A stretch of DNA of 64,000 bases, from positions 62,001 through 126,000 of the forward strand of contig CACMQQ010000003.1 of assembly GCA_902615915.1 (NCBI GenBank). Reading direction: 5' to 3'. The notes under the pieces are model-generated. The model saw only the letters and a program-made list of their open reading frames with translations, did no database searches and had not been told where the DNA came from. The stretch's first letter is position 1. Each line of letters begins with the position of its first letter. Both the position numbers and the translations under genes were made by a program. Shown one piece after another: positions 8,500-15,425 of the stretch. This stretch comes from an uncultured Fidelibacterota bacterium. GTDB lineage: Bacteria; Fidelibacterota; Marinisomatia; Marinisomatales; TCS55.

Positions 8500-9451
8500 T
8501 TAAAAATTTAAAAATCTGACGACCAAACAAGTTATGCTTACTAGTGACACCATCCTCATCTGCTTCAAGCGATATTATATTTTCAAAGACATTTATGTTT
8601 GCATCTAGCTTTTTAATCGAATTCAGAGCCAACGCTTCTTTTGATGCCGGCAAAGAAGTGTTTTGTCTTTCAAAAGGTACATATGAAGAAATGATAATAT
8701 GCTCTAATTCAAGTAAAATATTTTTATCTACACCACTTACTTTTCTTGAAAATTTTTTCATTATATCTCTGCTATAATATCGGTAATCAACTGCTAACCC
8801 TTCTTTTTTCTTTATTGGTTGATAACCACCTTTAAGAGTTTGCAACTTGCCTATATCAGTGAAAAATGCTCCCAAAAGCATCAAATCTTTGTCCAGTTTA
8901 TAATAAGCTGATAGAAAATCAGCAATTTTAACAAGCGAAAGAATATGTTCCAAATAACCAGACATATAATTATGATTTTTATTTACAGTATTTGGAAAGT
9001 ACAAAACTCTTCTTTTATAGAAATTATATGTCAAAACTGTCATTTTTCTTAGTTTCAAATTCTTAATTTGTTTAAAGTATTTTGACAATTCTTTCCACAT
9101 GGCTTTGGGATCTACTTTAGCTGATGGAATTATCAGGGATGGATCAAATCCAAATCTTGCATATCCTTGAACGGTTGCTTTGTTTATTCTATCGATAATC
9201 AAATATTTTTTGTTTTGATATATTTCCATTTTTCCTCTTATAGCAACAGCATCACCACAATTAAACTTCAATTCAAATTCATTAATTTTATTCCATATCT
9301 TAGCGCTTATTTTGCCAGTCTTGTCTCTTAGGACTAGATCGAGATATGGATCACCATTTTTAGAATGACGTAAATTTTTTTCAACACAAAGAAAAAACCC
9401 TTGTATGGTTTTGCCCTCTTTCAGTTCAGAAATATTTACTATATTTTTCAT
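8489..9451 (-). CDS. YhaM-like OB-fold/HD-domain protein with altered HD motif
   Basis: 320 residues. Residues about 1-95 form an OB-fold (GKTIQGFFLCVEKN...DLVLRDKTGKISAKIW), and about 155-290 an HD-type helical domain, the architecture of the 3'-5' exoribonuclease YhaM/CBF1. The HD region keeps H160, LEH (H169) and LEH (H251), but the normally invariant His-Asp pair reads FFTDIGKL: Thr198-Asp199. The SHH motif also reads SSY (255-257). Nuclease activity is therefore doubtful; RNA binding through the OB-fold may persist. It is the first gene of a coupled trio with the ECF component and the barrel, and is divergent from the acetyltransferase-like gene. Confidence 0.65.
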   Translation of the reverse strand: MKNIVNISELKEGKTIQGFFLCVEKNLRHSKNGDPYLDLVLRDKTGKISAKIWNKINEFELKFNCGDAVAIRGKMEIYQNKKYLIIDRINKATVQGYARFGFDPSLIIPSAKVDPKAMWKELSKYFKQIKNLKLRKMTVLTYNFYKRRVLYFPNTVNKNHNYMSGYLEHILSLVKIADFLSAYYKLDKDLMLLGAFFTDIGKLQTLKGGYQPIKKKEGLAVDYRYYSRDIMKKFSRKVSGVDKNILLELEHIIISSYVPFERQNTSLPASKEALALNSIKKLDANINVFENIISLEADEDGVTSKHNLFGRQIFKFLNVD

Positions 9452-9498
9452 TCTATTAAATTTAGATTTATAATCTATAAATTTATATATTAAGTGTT

Positions 9499-9978
9499 AT
9501 GAATATCGAAGTAAAAAAAATAAATATTCACAGGGAAAAAAATCTAAAATTAATTGAAAATATTTTAAAAAATTGGTTTGCAAATCCTAAAAATTTAAAC
9601 TTCAGTGAGCCACATATCAAATATCCATTCAGTTTTAAAAAGTGGATAAAAAAATTTTACCAATTTGATAGATTTCAAGGCTTTTTTTTAATTAAAAAAG
9701 ATTGGATAGTATCTTTTGTTATAATTGAATATTTATCACGTGGCAATGTTGAGATAAAGCACATATCTTGCAAACCAAACTATAATAAAAGAGGAAAAAA
9801 TTTAATTTTTTTTATAGATAATTTTTTAATGAAATCTAATGAAAAATCTTTAAATCAAATAATTATTAAGGTAGTTAAAAATGATAAGATTTTAGCGGAA
9901 GCGTTACTAGAAAATGGTTTTATAAAAAAAGGGGGGGGCTTAACTGATCAATATGATAAAAATTATAAATATTTATAA
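9499..9978 (+). CDS. Probable GNAT-family acetyltransferase
   Basis: 159 basic, Lys/Asn/Phe-rich residues. Middle and C-terminal parts follow a GNAT pattern: strands FFLIKKDWIVSFVIIEYLSRGNVEIKHISCKPNYNKRGKNLIFFIDNFL, then SLNQIIIKVVKNDKILAEALLENGFIKKG, where AxxLLExxGF is the typical end of the fold. The acetyl-CoA loop (Q/RxxGxG/A) is degenerate, so the assignment is moderate. A run of seven A followed by eight G at codons 146-150 makes the last ten residues sensitive to slippage or sequencing error. It is divergent from the YhaM-like gene and convergent with the P19-like gene. Confidence 0.45.
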   Translation: MNIEVKKINIHREKNLKLIENILKNWFANPKNLNFSEPHIKYPFSFKKWIKKFYQFDRFQGFFLIKKDWIVSFVIIEYLSRGNVEIKHISCKPNYNKRGKNLIFFIDNFLMKSNEKSLNQIIIKVVKNDKILAEALLENGFIKKGGGLTDQYDKNYKYL

Positions 9979-9982
9979 TTTT
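9959..9982. repeat. 24-bp perfect palindrome across convergent stop codons
   Basis: A fully self-complementary 24-bp sequence with half-site AAAATTATAAAT. It contains the TAA of the acetyltransferase-like gene (9976-9978) and reaches into the stop of the opposing P19-like gene (9981-9983). It probably forms the shared transcription end of both genes, although it is AT-only and lacks a separate T-tract. Confidence 0.6.
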
Positions 9983-10508
9983 ACAATCTTTTGGATCTAG
10001 AAATTTCTTTAAAGTCAACATTCTTATAAAAAAATTTATATCCTTTTAGAATTTTGTTCCCATAAATAAGCTTCCAATCTTTATGCAAAGCAATTTCTGC
10101 TGATTGAGGAGGTGTAATACTAAATTCAACTGAATATAAATCTTCGTCACTACCAGGTAAATAAATGTTTCTAGCATAATGGAAATTGTCGATTAAATTA
10201 ATATGAGGAGTTAAATCAATGAAAGATCTCAAGCCATTATGTTGATTTGTAATTTTTGCTGTAATATTCAGATAAGGAATAAACCCCCCTGGAACAGCGC
10301 CTTTTGGAATATTTTCAATGTCCCAATTTACTCTAGCTTCTATATGGACATTGGCTTCATTCTCATCTAAATGTAAAGATTTGGGATGAATTTCATCTTT
10401 AATTGCACCCTCAAAAATAAACACTATACCGGGATCGACTACTTCTTTGCCTATAATCAGTTCAGGGGAATTAGAAAAAAGTAAAAAAATTGAAAAAAAT
10501 AAATTCAT
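9981..10508 (-). CDS. P19/Tp34-family periplasmic iron-binding protein
   Basis: 175 residues with a short signal peptide. The conserved core NVHIEARVNWDIEN...GGFIPYLNITAKITN...GLRSFIDLTPHINLIDNFHYARNIYLPGSDEDLYSVEFSITPP matches the Iron_transport (P19/Tp34) family, periplasmic beta-sandwich proteins that bind Cu/Fe in FTR1-type iron uptake. Candidate ligands are H55, H102 and H110; where family members usually have a Met (PM), this one has His102 (TPH). It follows the Fur-family gene by 9 nt, supporting iron-responsive control. No permease gene (FTR1) is adjacent. Confidence 0.72.
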   Translation of the reverse strand: MNLFFSIFLLFSNSPELIIGKEVVDPGIVFIFEGAIKDEIHPKSLHLDENEANVHIEARVNWDIENIPKGAVPGGFIPYLNITAKITNQHNGLRSFIDLTPHINLIDNFHYARNIYLPGSDEDLYSVEFSITPPQSAEIALHKDWKLIYGNKILKGYKFFYKNVDFKEISRSKRL

Positions 10509-10517
10509 GGTAAGTAA

Positions 10518-10934
10518 TTACTTAATTGGTTTTACAAAAAGCTGATGAACGTGCCTAATAACTTTATAACCATGCTTTTTAGCAATTTCATCCTGGAGAT
10601 TTTCGAGCTCTTCATTATAAAATTCAATTATATCTCCAGTTTCCAGACATATCATATGGTCGTGGTGATGAGAATCAATTTTGTTTTCATATTTAGATGG
10701 AGCATCCCCGATATCTAATTTCCTTACTAAATTGTTTTTAACTAAAACATCTATTGTTCGATATACAGTTGCCCTTGATACATTGATATTTTTTTTTCTT
10801 AATGATAAAAATATATCTTCAGCCTCTCTATGGTCATTAGAAGAAGTAATTTCATCCCAAATGAATTTTCTTTGCTCTGTAAACCTTAAGCCTTCTTTTT
10901 TTAAAGCTTCAACAAGTAGTTCAATGTTTTCCAT
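10518..10934 (-). CDS. Fur-family metalloregulator
   Basis: 138 residues. A winged helix (LRFTEQRKFIWDEI...HREAEDIFLSLRKKNINVSRATVYRTIDVLVKNNLVRKLDI) is followed by the metal-binding dimerisation domain HHHDHMICLETGDIIEFYNEELENLQDEIAKKHGYKVIRHVHQLF. The regulatory His cluster is intact, but the structural CxxC is reduced to CLET and there is no C-terminal cysteine pair, so the structural zinc site seems absent. Its partner, the iron protein 9 nt downstream, suggests Fur rather than Zur or PerR; the exact metal is not decided by sequence. Confidence 0.88.
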   Translation of the reverse strand: MENIELLVEALKKEGLRFTEQRKFIWDEITSSNDHREAEDIFLSLRKKNINVSRATVYRTIDVLVKNNLVRKLDIGDAPSKYENKIDSHHHDHMICLETGDIIEFYNEELENLQDEIAKKHGYKVIRHVHQLFVKPIK

Positions 10935-10985
10935 AATTATAAAATTATACTTTTACCTGTATGTTTTAGTGAATATTGACTTTGT

Positions 10986-13160
10986 CTAACCAGCATCAAT
11001 TTTTTTTAAATTTGCAAATTTCACAACTAATTTCTTTTTCAAGCCATCTTTAAACTCAATTCCAACTCTTTGGTTTTCACCTTGACCGCTAATAGCCATA
11101 ACTTTTCCAATTCCAAATATTGCATGCTCAACACTATCTCCAACTTTAAAATCATCAAAAATTACAACTGTTCTTCTTAAAGCAGTCTTGGTATGTTTAC
11201 CAGGTTTTCCACTAATCACTCTCCTTGTTAATGCTGATGTGAAAGAGATTTTTTCTAATTTCTCTTTAGGAATTTCTTTAATAAATCTTGAGGGCGTACC
11301 AAATAAATCGTCGGAGCCCATTCTTCTTCTTTGCAACGCATAAAGCAAATAAACCTTCTCCATTGCTCTAGTCAAAGCAACATAAAACAACCTTCTTTCT
11401 TCTTCAAGCTTTTCTTTATGATCCAATGAGCTGTATAATGGAAATAGACCGTCCTCTAAGCCTGATAAAAATATCACTGGGAACTCTAATCCTTTTGAAG
11501 CGTGAACGGTCATTAAAGTCACCCTATTGGACTGATCATTCCAATTATCTAAATCAGTTAATAAAGAAATTTCTTCTAAAAAATCTCTTAAACCACCATC
11601 TGGATTTCGAAGCATAAACTCATCAACCCCTCTTAAAAACTCTAATACATTTTCGTATCTTTCATTATCATCAGGAGTTCTATTTTTTGAATAATGATTT
11701 TTAATTCCAATATCTTCTAATAAAGTTCTAACTAATTCGCCAGCATTTAATTTTGGCAATAACTCATTGTATTTCATTATTGTACCATAAAATCTTCTTA
11801 ATGCTTCAGCTTGCTTTCCTCTTATGCCCATGTCATCTGGCTCATTTAAAACATCCAATAATTCCATTTTTCTTTTTTCAGCTTTCTCAAAGCACTTATC
11901 AACAGTTTTTAAACCAATGCCTCTGGGAGGAAAATTCACTACTCTTCTCAAAGAAATAGTATCTTTAGTATTGATAATTAAACTCAAATAACCAATTATA
12001 TCTTTTATTTCTTTTCGTTCGTAAAATCTTATACCGCCAACTATATTGTATGGAATTGATGATCGCCTAAAAGAATCTTCTAGTGCTCTTGATTGAGAAT
12101 TTGTTCTATACAATACAGCAAAATCGCTAAAATTTCTTTTTTCTAATTTTATTTCCTTTTCAAGAGCATTAATTAGTGCATCCGCTTCTTCCATTTCATC
12201 ATTAGTCTCTAAAATGCCTAATTTTTCACCATTTTTGTTATCCGATATAAGTTCTTTAGGAGCTCTTTCTTCATTATTTCTAACAACACTATATGCTGCA
12301 TCTAAGATATTAGCAGTAGATCTATAATTTTTTTCAAGCTTAAAAATATCACATCCCTTAAAAACTCTTTCAAAATCAAGAATATTTCTAATATCAGCTC
12401 CTCTCCATCCATATATGGATTGATCATCATCTCCAACAACACAAACCTGCTTATGTTCTTTGGTGAGATAATGAATAAATTCAAATTGTGGTTTGTTTGT
12501 ATCTTGATACTCATCAACTAAAACATATTTCCATAGATTTTGATATTTCTTTAAAATAGTTGGATTTTCTTTGAATAGTTTAAGAGGTAAGAGCAACAAA
12601 TCATCAAAATCCGCAGCATTGTTATCAAATAAAGAGTCTTGATATTTTTTATAAAATTCTGCAAATAATTTTTCTTGTGTATTATTTGCTATTGAGAGCA
12701 ATTCATTGGGAAAAATTAATTTGTTTTTATAGTTACTAATTAAATATTTAGCATTTTGTGGAGAAAGCTTATCTTTAGCTACTTTCATCTCATCAAGGAT
12801 AACTTTTGACAATGAAATTTGATCTTGCACGTCAAAAATTGTAAAGTCAGATGTAAATCCAATATTCTTTATTTCTTTTCTTAATATTCTTGCACAGATC
12901 GAATGAAAAGTACCAATTGTGGCTTCGATTGTTTTTTTCTTGTTTAAGCTTGCAACCCTTATTTTCATTTCTTGAGCAGCTTTATTCGTAAATGTCACAG
13001 CTAGTATATTTTTTTCTGGAATTAAGTTCTCATTTGCTAAGTAAGCAATTTTATGTGTTAGAACTCTTGTTTTGCCGCTACCGGCACCTGCAAAAATAAG
13101 AACTGGTTTTCCGAAAGATTGTACTGCTGATTTTTGAACCTTATTTAAAGATTTTAGCAT
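10986..13160 (-). CDS. pcrA: ATP-dependent DNA helicase, UvrD/PcrA type
   Basis: 724 residues, SF1A helicase. Walker A is GAGSGKTR (25-32), with VLVDEYQDTN, VVGDDDQSIYGWRGAD, LEKNYRST and TVHASKGLEFPVIFLSGLEDGLFP. The C-terminal 50 residues (VGDSVEHAIFGIGKVMAISGQ...KKKLVVKFANLKK) form the Tudor-like tail of PcrA/UvrD, which contacts RNA polymerase. It works in nucleotide excision repair and in removing recombination or transcription blocks. It starts 4 nt after mltG ends on the same strand, and fur follows about 50 nt further on. Confidence 0.95.
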   Translation of the reverse strand: MLKSLNKVQKSAVQSFGKPVLIFAGAGSGKTRVLTHKIAYLANENLIPEKNILAVTFTNKAAQEMKIRVASLNKKKTIEATIGTFHSICARILRKEIKNIGFTSDFTIFDVQDQISLSKVILDEMKVAKDKLSPQNAKYLISNYKNKLIFPNELLSIANNTQEKLFAEFYKKYQDSLFDNNAADFDDLLLLPLKLFKENPTILKKYQNLWKYVLVDEYQDTNKPQFEFIHYLTKEHKQVCVVGDDDQSIYGWRGADIRNILDFERVFKGCDIFKLEKNYRSTANILDAAYSVVRNNEERAPKELISDNKNGEKLGILETNDEMEEADALINALEKEIKLEKRNFSDFAVLYRTNSQSRALEDSFRRSSIPYNIVGGIRFYERKEIKDIIGYLSLIINTKDTISLRRVVNFPPRGIGLKTVDKCFEKAEKRKMELLDVLNEPDDMGIRGKQAEALRRFYGTIMKYNELLPKLNAGELVRTLLEDIGIKNHYSKNRTPDDNERYENVLEFLRGVDEFMLRNPDGGLRDFLEEISLLTDLDNWNDQSNRVTLMTVHASKGLEFPVIFLSGLEDGLFPLYSSLDHKEKLEEERRLFYVALTRAMEKVYLLYALQRRRMGSDDLFGTPSRFIKEIPKEKLEKISFTSALTRRVISGKPGKHTKTALRRTVVIFDDFKVGDSVEHAIFGIGKVMAISGQGENQRVGIEFKDGLKKKLVVKFANLKKIDAG

Positions 13161-13164
13161 TTAA

Positions 13165-14205
13165 TTAAATTTCCCCTTGAATTTTATTTTGCCTATTATA
13201 TTTTTTTCTAACTTCTTGAAATTTTTTCTTTGCAATCTTGTGCTCTTTTTCGGTTTGAGTAAAAGTATGATAGCCGTCCCCTTTTGCTACAAAATAATAA
13301 AAATTTGTTTCCTTCGGAAATAGTGCAGCTTTTATTGATTGAAGCCCTGGATTATTAATAGGTCCTGGTGGTAATCCGTAATTTAAATATGTATTATAAG
13401 GTGATTCAATCTTTAAATCTTTATTTAGCAGTCTTCTTGGAGGGCCTTCTATAATATATTGAATTGTTGGATCAGCTTGAAGTTTCATACCTTTTTTTAA
13501 TCGATTATGATATACACTAGAAACTTTCGATCGTTCAATATCAAAAATTGCTTCGCCTTCAATTATCGAAGCCAAGGTAATTACCTCAATTTCATTAAAA
13601 CCTATCTCTCGCATTCTATTTTTAAAATCAGTTGAGAAATTTTTCTTAAATTGAAAAACCATAGTCTCAATAATTGATTCAGGACTTACTCTTTCTGAAA
13701 AAAAGTATGTCTCCGGAAAAAGATAGCCCTCAAGAGATTTGGCAGCAATACCTAATTTTTTCAAAAATTGTGGATGGCGTGATACCTCTAGAAAATCAAT
13801 TTGTTTTATGCCAATTTTTTTTTCTATCTCTTCTGATATTTGATTTAATGACCAACCCTCTAAAACAGTAACACTTACCAGTGATTCATTTCCATATACA
13901 AGTTTTTTAATTAATTGAAAATTATTTGTATCTTTTTGAAGGTTGAACTTTCCAGCTTGAAGTTTTTTTTCATAGCCCATAAGCGTTACAGCTAACATGA
14001 ATGAAGTTTCATTTTTTATTATATTATTTTTTTTAAGAATGTTTGAAACTTTATATAAAGATGAACCAGTTGGAATTTGAAAAGAGCTTTCTTTTTTTAA
14101 ATTATTTTGAGGCCAGATAATGATGATCAAGTAAAAAAAGAAAAGTGCTATTATGAGAAATTTAAAATAGTCAATTATTGTGGTGAAGTTTGATAATTTA
14201 TTCAT
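13165..14205 (-). CDS. mltG: Endolytic murein transglycosylase MltG
   Basis: About 346 residues from the chosen ATG; a TTG at 14247 would add 14 residues before the membrane anchor. One N-terminal helix (FLIIALFFFYLIIIIW) is followed by a LysM-like region (IPTGSSLYKVSNILKKNNII) and the YceG/MltG domain with LEGYLFPETYFF, ASIIEGEA, SSVYHNRLKKGMKLQADPTIQY and YNTYLNYGLPPGPINNPGLQSIKAAL. The catalytic Glu is in IIEGEA. MltG cleaves nascent glycan strands and sets their length. Confidence 0.93.
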   Translation of the reverse strand: MNKLSNFTTIIDYFKFLIIALFFFYLIIIIWPQNNLKKESSFQIPTGSSLYKVSNILKKNNIIKNETSFMLAVTLMGYEKKLQAGKFNLQKDTNNFQLIKKLVYGNESLVSVTVLEGWSLNQISEEIEKKIGIKQIDFLEVSRHPQFLKKLGIAAKSLEGYLFPETYFFSERVSPESIIETMVFQFKKNFSTDFKNRMREIGFNEIEVITLASIIEGEAIFDIERSKVSSVYHNRLKKGMKLQADPTIQYIIEGPPRRLLNKDLKIESPYNTYLNYGLPPGPINNPGLQSIKAALFPKETNFYYFVAKGDGYHTFTQTEKEHKIAKKKFQEVRKKYNRQNKIQGEI

Positions 14206-14343
14206 ATTCAGGGAGGACAAATTATCGATTTTAAAAAAAATTAACAAATTTTAAACGAATCAACCCACTTTTTAACATAATTCATTGAAATGAAAAGAAA
14301 GTATTGGCTCTGTTTTTGTAAAATTGTAATTTTATTTTCAATA

Positions 14344-14580
14344 ATGAACAATAATAAAAAAAATACGAACATTAATTTACAACAAAGCCTTTTTAACAAA
14401 TGGCCTTATGGAAAAAAGAATTATATTATATTTTCCTTGGGACTTGCAATATTAATAATAAGTTATGTTCTTATGGCTAGTGGTTCAGTAAATAGTTTTC
14501 AGAGTCTTGTAATTTCTCCAATACTATTAATTTTAGGTTATTTAGTTGTAATTCCTGTAGCCTTATTTTACAAAGAATAA
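14344..14580 (+). CDS. DUF3098 small membrane protein
   Basis: 78 residues from the chosen ATG (an upstream ATG at 14290 would add a hydrophobic, Cys-containing leader not expected for the family). The FNKWPYGKKNYIIFSLGLAILIISYVLMASG...SPILLILGYLVVIPVAL pattern, a (F/Y)GKxNY motif and two helices, is that of DUF3098, common in Bacteroidota and relatives and often found next to ftsX. Here it stands alone just before a tRNA gene, with 7 nt between. Function unknown. Confidence 0.65.
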   Translation: MNNNKKNTNINLQQSLFNKWPYGKKNYIIFSLGLAILIISYVLMASGSVNSFQSLVISPILLILGYLVVIPVALFYKE

Positions 14581-14587
14581 TTTTAAA

Positions 14588-14661
<74 letters not shown>

Positions 14662-14669
14662 CTCTATAG

Positions 14670-14709
14670 TAGCCTCAACGAACTTTTTGTTTGTTAAGGC
14701 TATTTTTTT
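14670..14709 (+). terminator. Rho-independent terminator after tRNA-Asp
   Basis: TAGCCT pairs with AGGCTA through an extended imperfect stem around an AT-rich loop, then seven T at 14703-14709. It starts 8 nt after the tRNA 3' end and is oriented for plus-strand transcription. Confidence 0.7.
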
Positions 14710-14803
14710 ACGGACTCAGTATCTCGAATGTTACATTCCTGTAGCACCTATTGAAATCTTTTAACGTGTTGGTGTCTTGCTCAGAAGTTTGAAAAATAAA
14801 TAT

Positions 14804-15376
14804 TTATTTATTTTTCTTAATAGGAATAAGAATTTCATTTTTTCTAAACGGTGGAATTGCCCAAGGTGCATTATATTGAGCCACAATAATTTCATTAAAT
14901 TTGATTAGATTTTCCTTTTTTATTAGTAATTCTAGTTTCTTAATAAATTTTTCTGCTCTCTCTTCTGTTGCCCATCCGCCAAAAGATATTGCAGCGACTA
15001 AACCAAGTTCTTTTTCTTTGATTATCACATCGTCTCTTGTGGGGGCAGGTAAAGTGTCCAGATTATGTTTTTTTGGCATAACAAATGAAATTTCTTGCTC
15101 TTTATTTTTTGAGGAATGAAATGATGTCATAACAGGCGCGGTCATTGCAATTTTCATATTCTTATCATTGCCCCCAAATATATAACTAGCCACTTTTTGA
15201 AATCCAACGCTGTTTGATCTACTATAATTTCTTTCAAGGGAAGTAGTAGCGATAACAATGGAACCGTAATCCCTCAATTCGAAATTGTTATATTTTTTTA
15301 CTACTTTATAATCTGGTTTCTCAATACCGCTATTTGTGATCATTGCAAAAAATAATAATACTATATTTATTTTCAT
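14804..15376 (-). CDS. SOUL heme-binding family protein
   Basis: 190 residues with an N-terminal signal sequence (MKINIVLLFFAMITNSG). SOUL/HBP hallmarks are present: YKVVKKYNNFELRDYGSIVIATT, GFQKVASYIFGGNDKNMKIAMTAPVMT, ISFVMPKK, VAAISFGGWATEERAEKFIKKL and AQYNAPWAIPPFRKNEILIPI. The family binds heme or other tetrapyrroles; the bacterial role is not defined. The predicted location is periplasmic. A 16-bp palindrome (half-site AAATAAAT, 14794-14809) covers its stop codon. It is divergent from the DUF5107 lipoprotein gene. Confidence 0.88.
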   Translation of the reverse strand: MKINIVLLFFAMITNSGIEKPDYKVVKKYNNFELRDYGSIVIATTSLERNYSRSNSVGFQKVASYIFGGNDKNMKIAMTAPVMTSFHSSKNKEQEISFVMPKKHNLDTLPAPTRDDVIIKEKELGLVAAISFGGWATEERAEKFIKKLELLIKKENLIKFNEIIVAQYNAPWAIPPFRKNEILIPIKKNK

Positions 15377-15425
15377 TTCTAGTCATTTAATAATTCTTAA
15401 ATTTAGAATATAAAACCAATTATAA

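Noticed and set aside
14794-14809. AT-only palindrome as a replication origin element
   Set aside because: No DnaA boxes, iterons or dnaA/dnaN genes nearby; it more likely relates to the end of the SOUL transcript.
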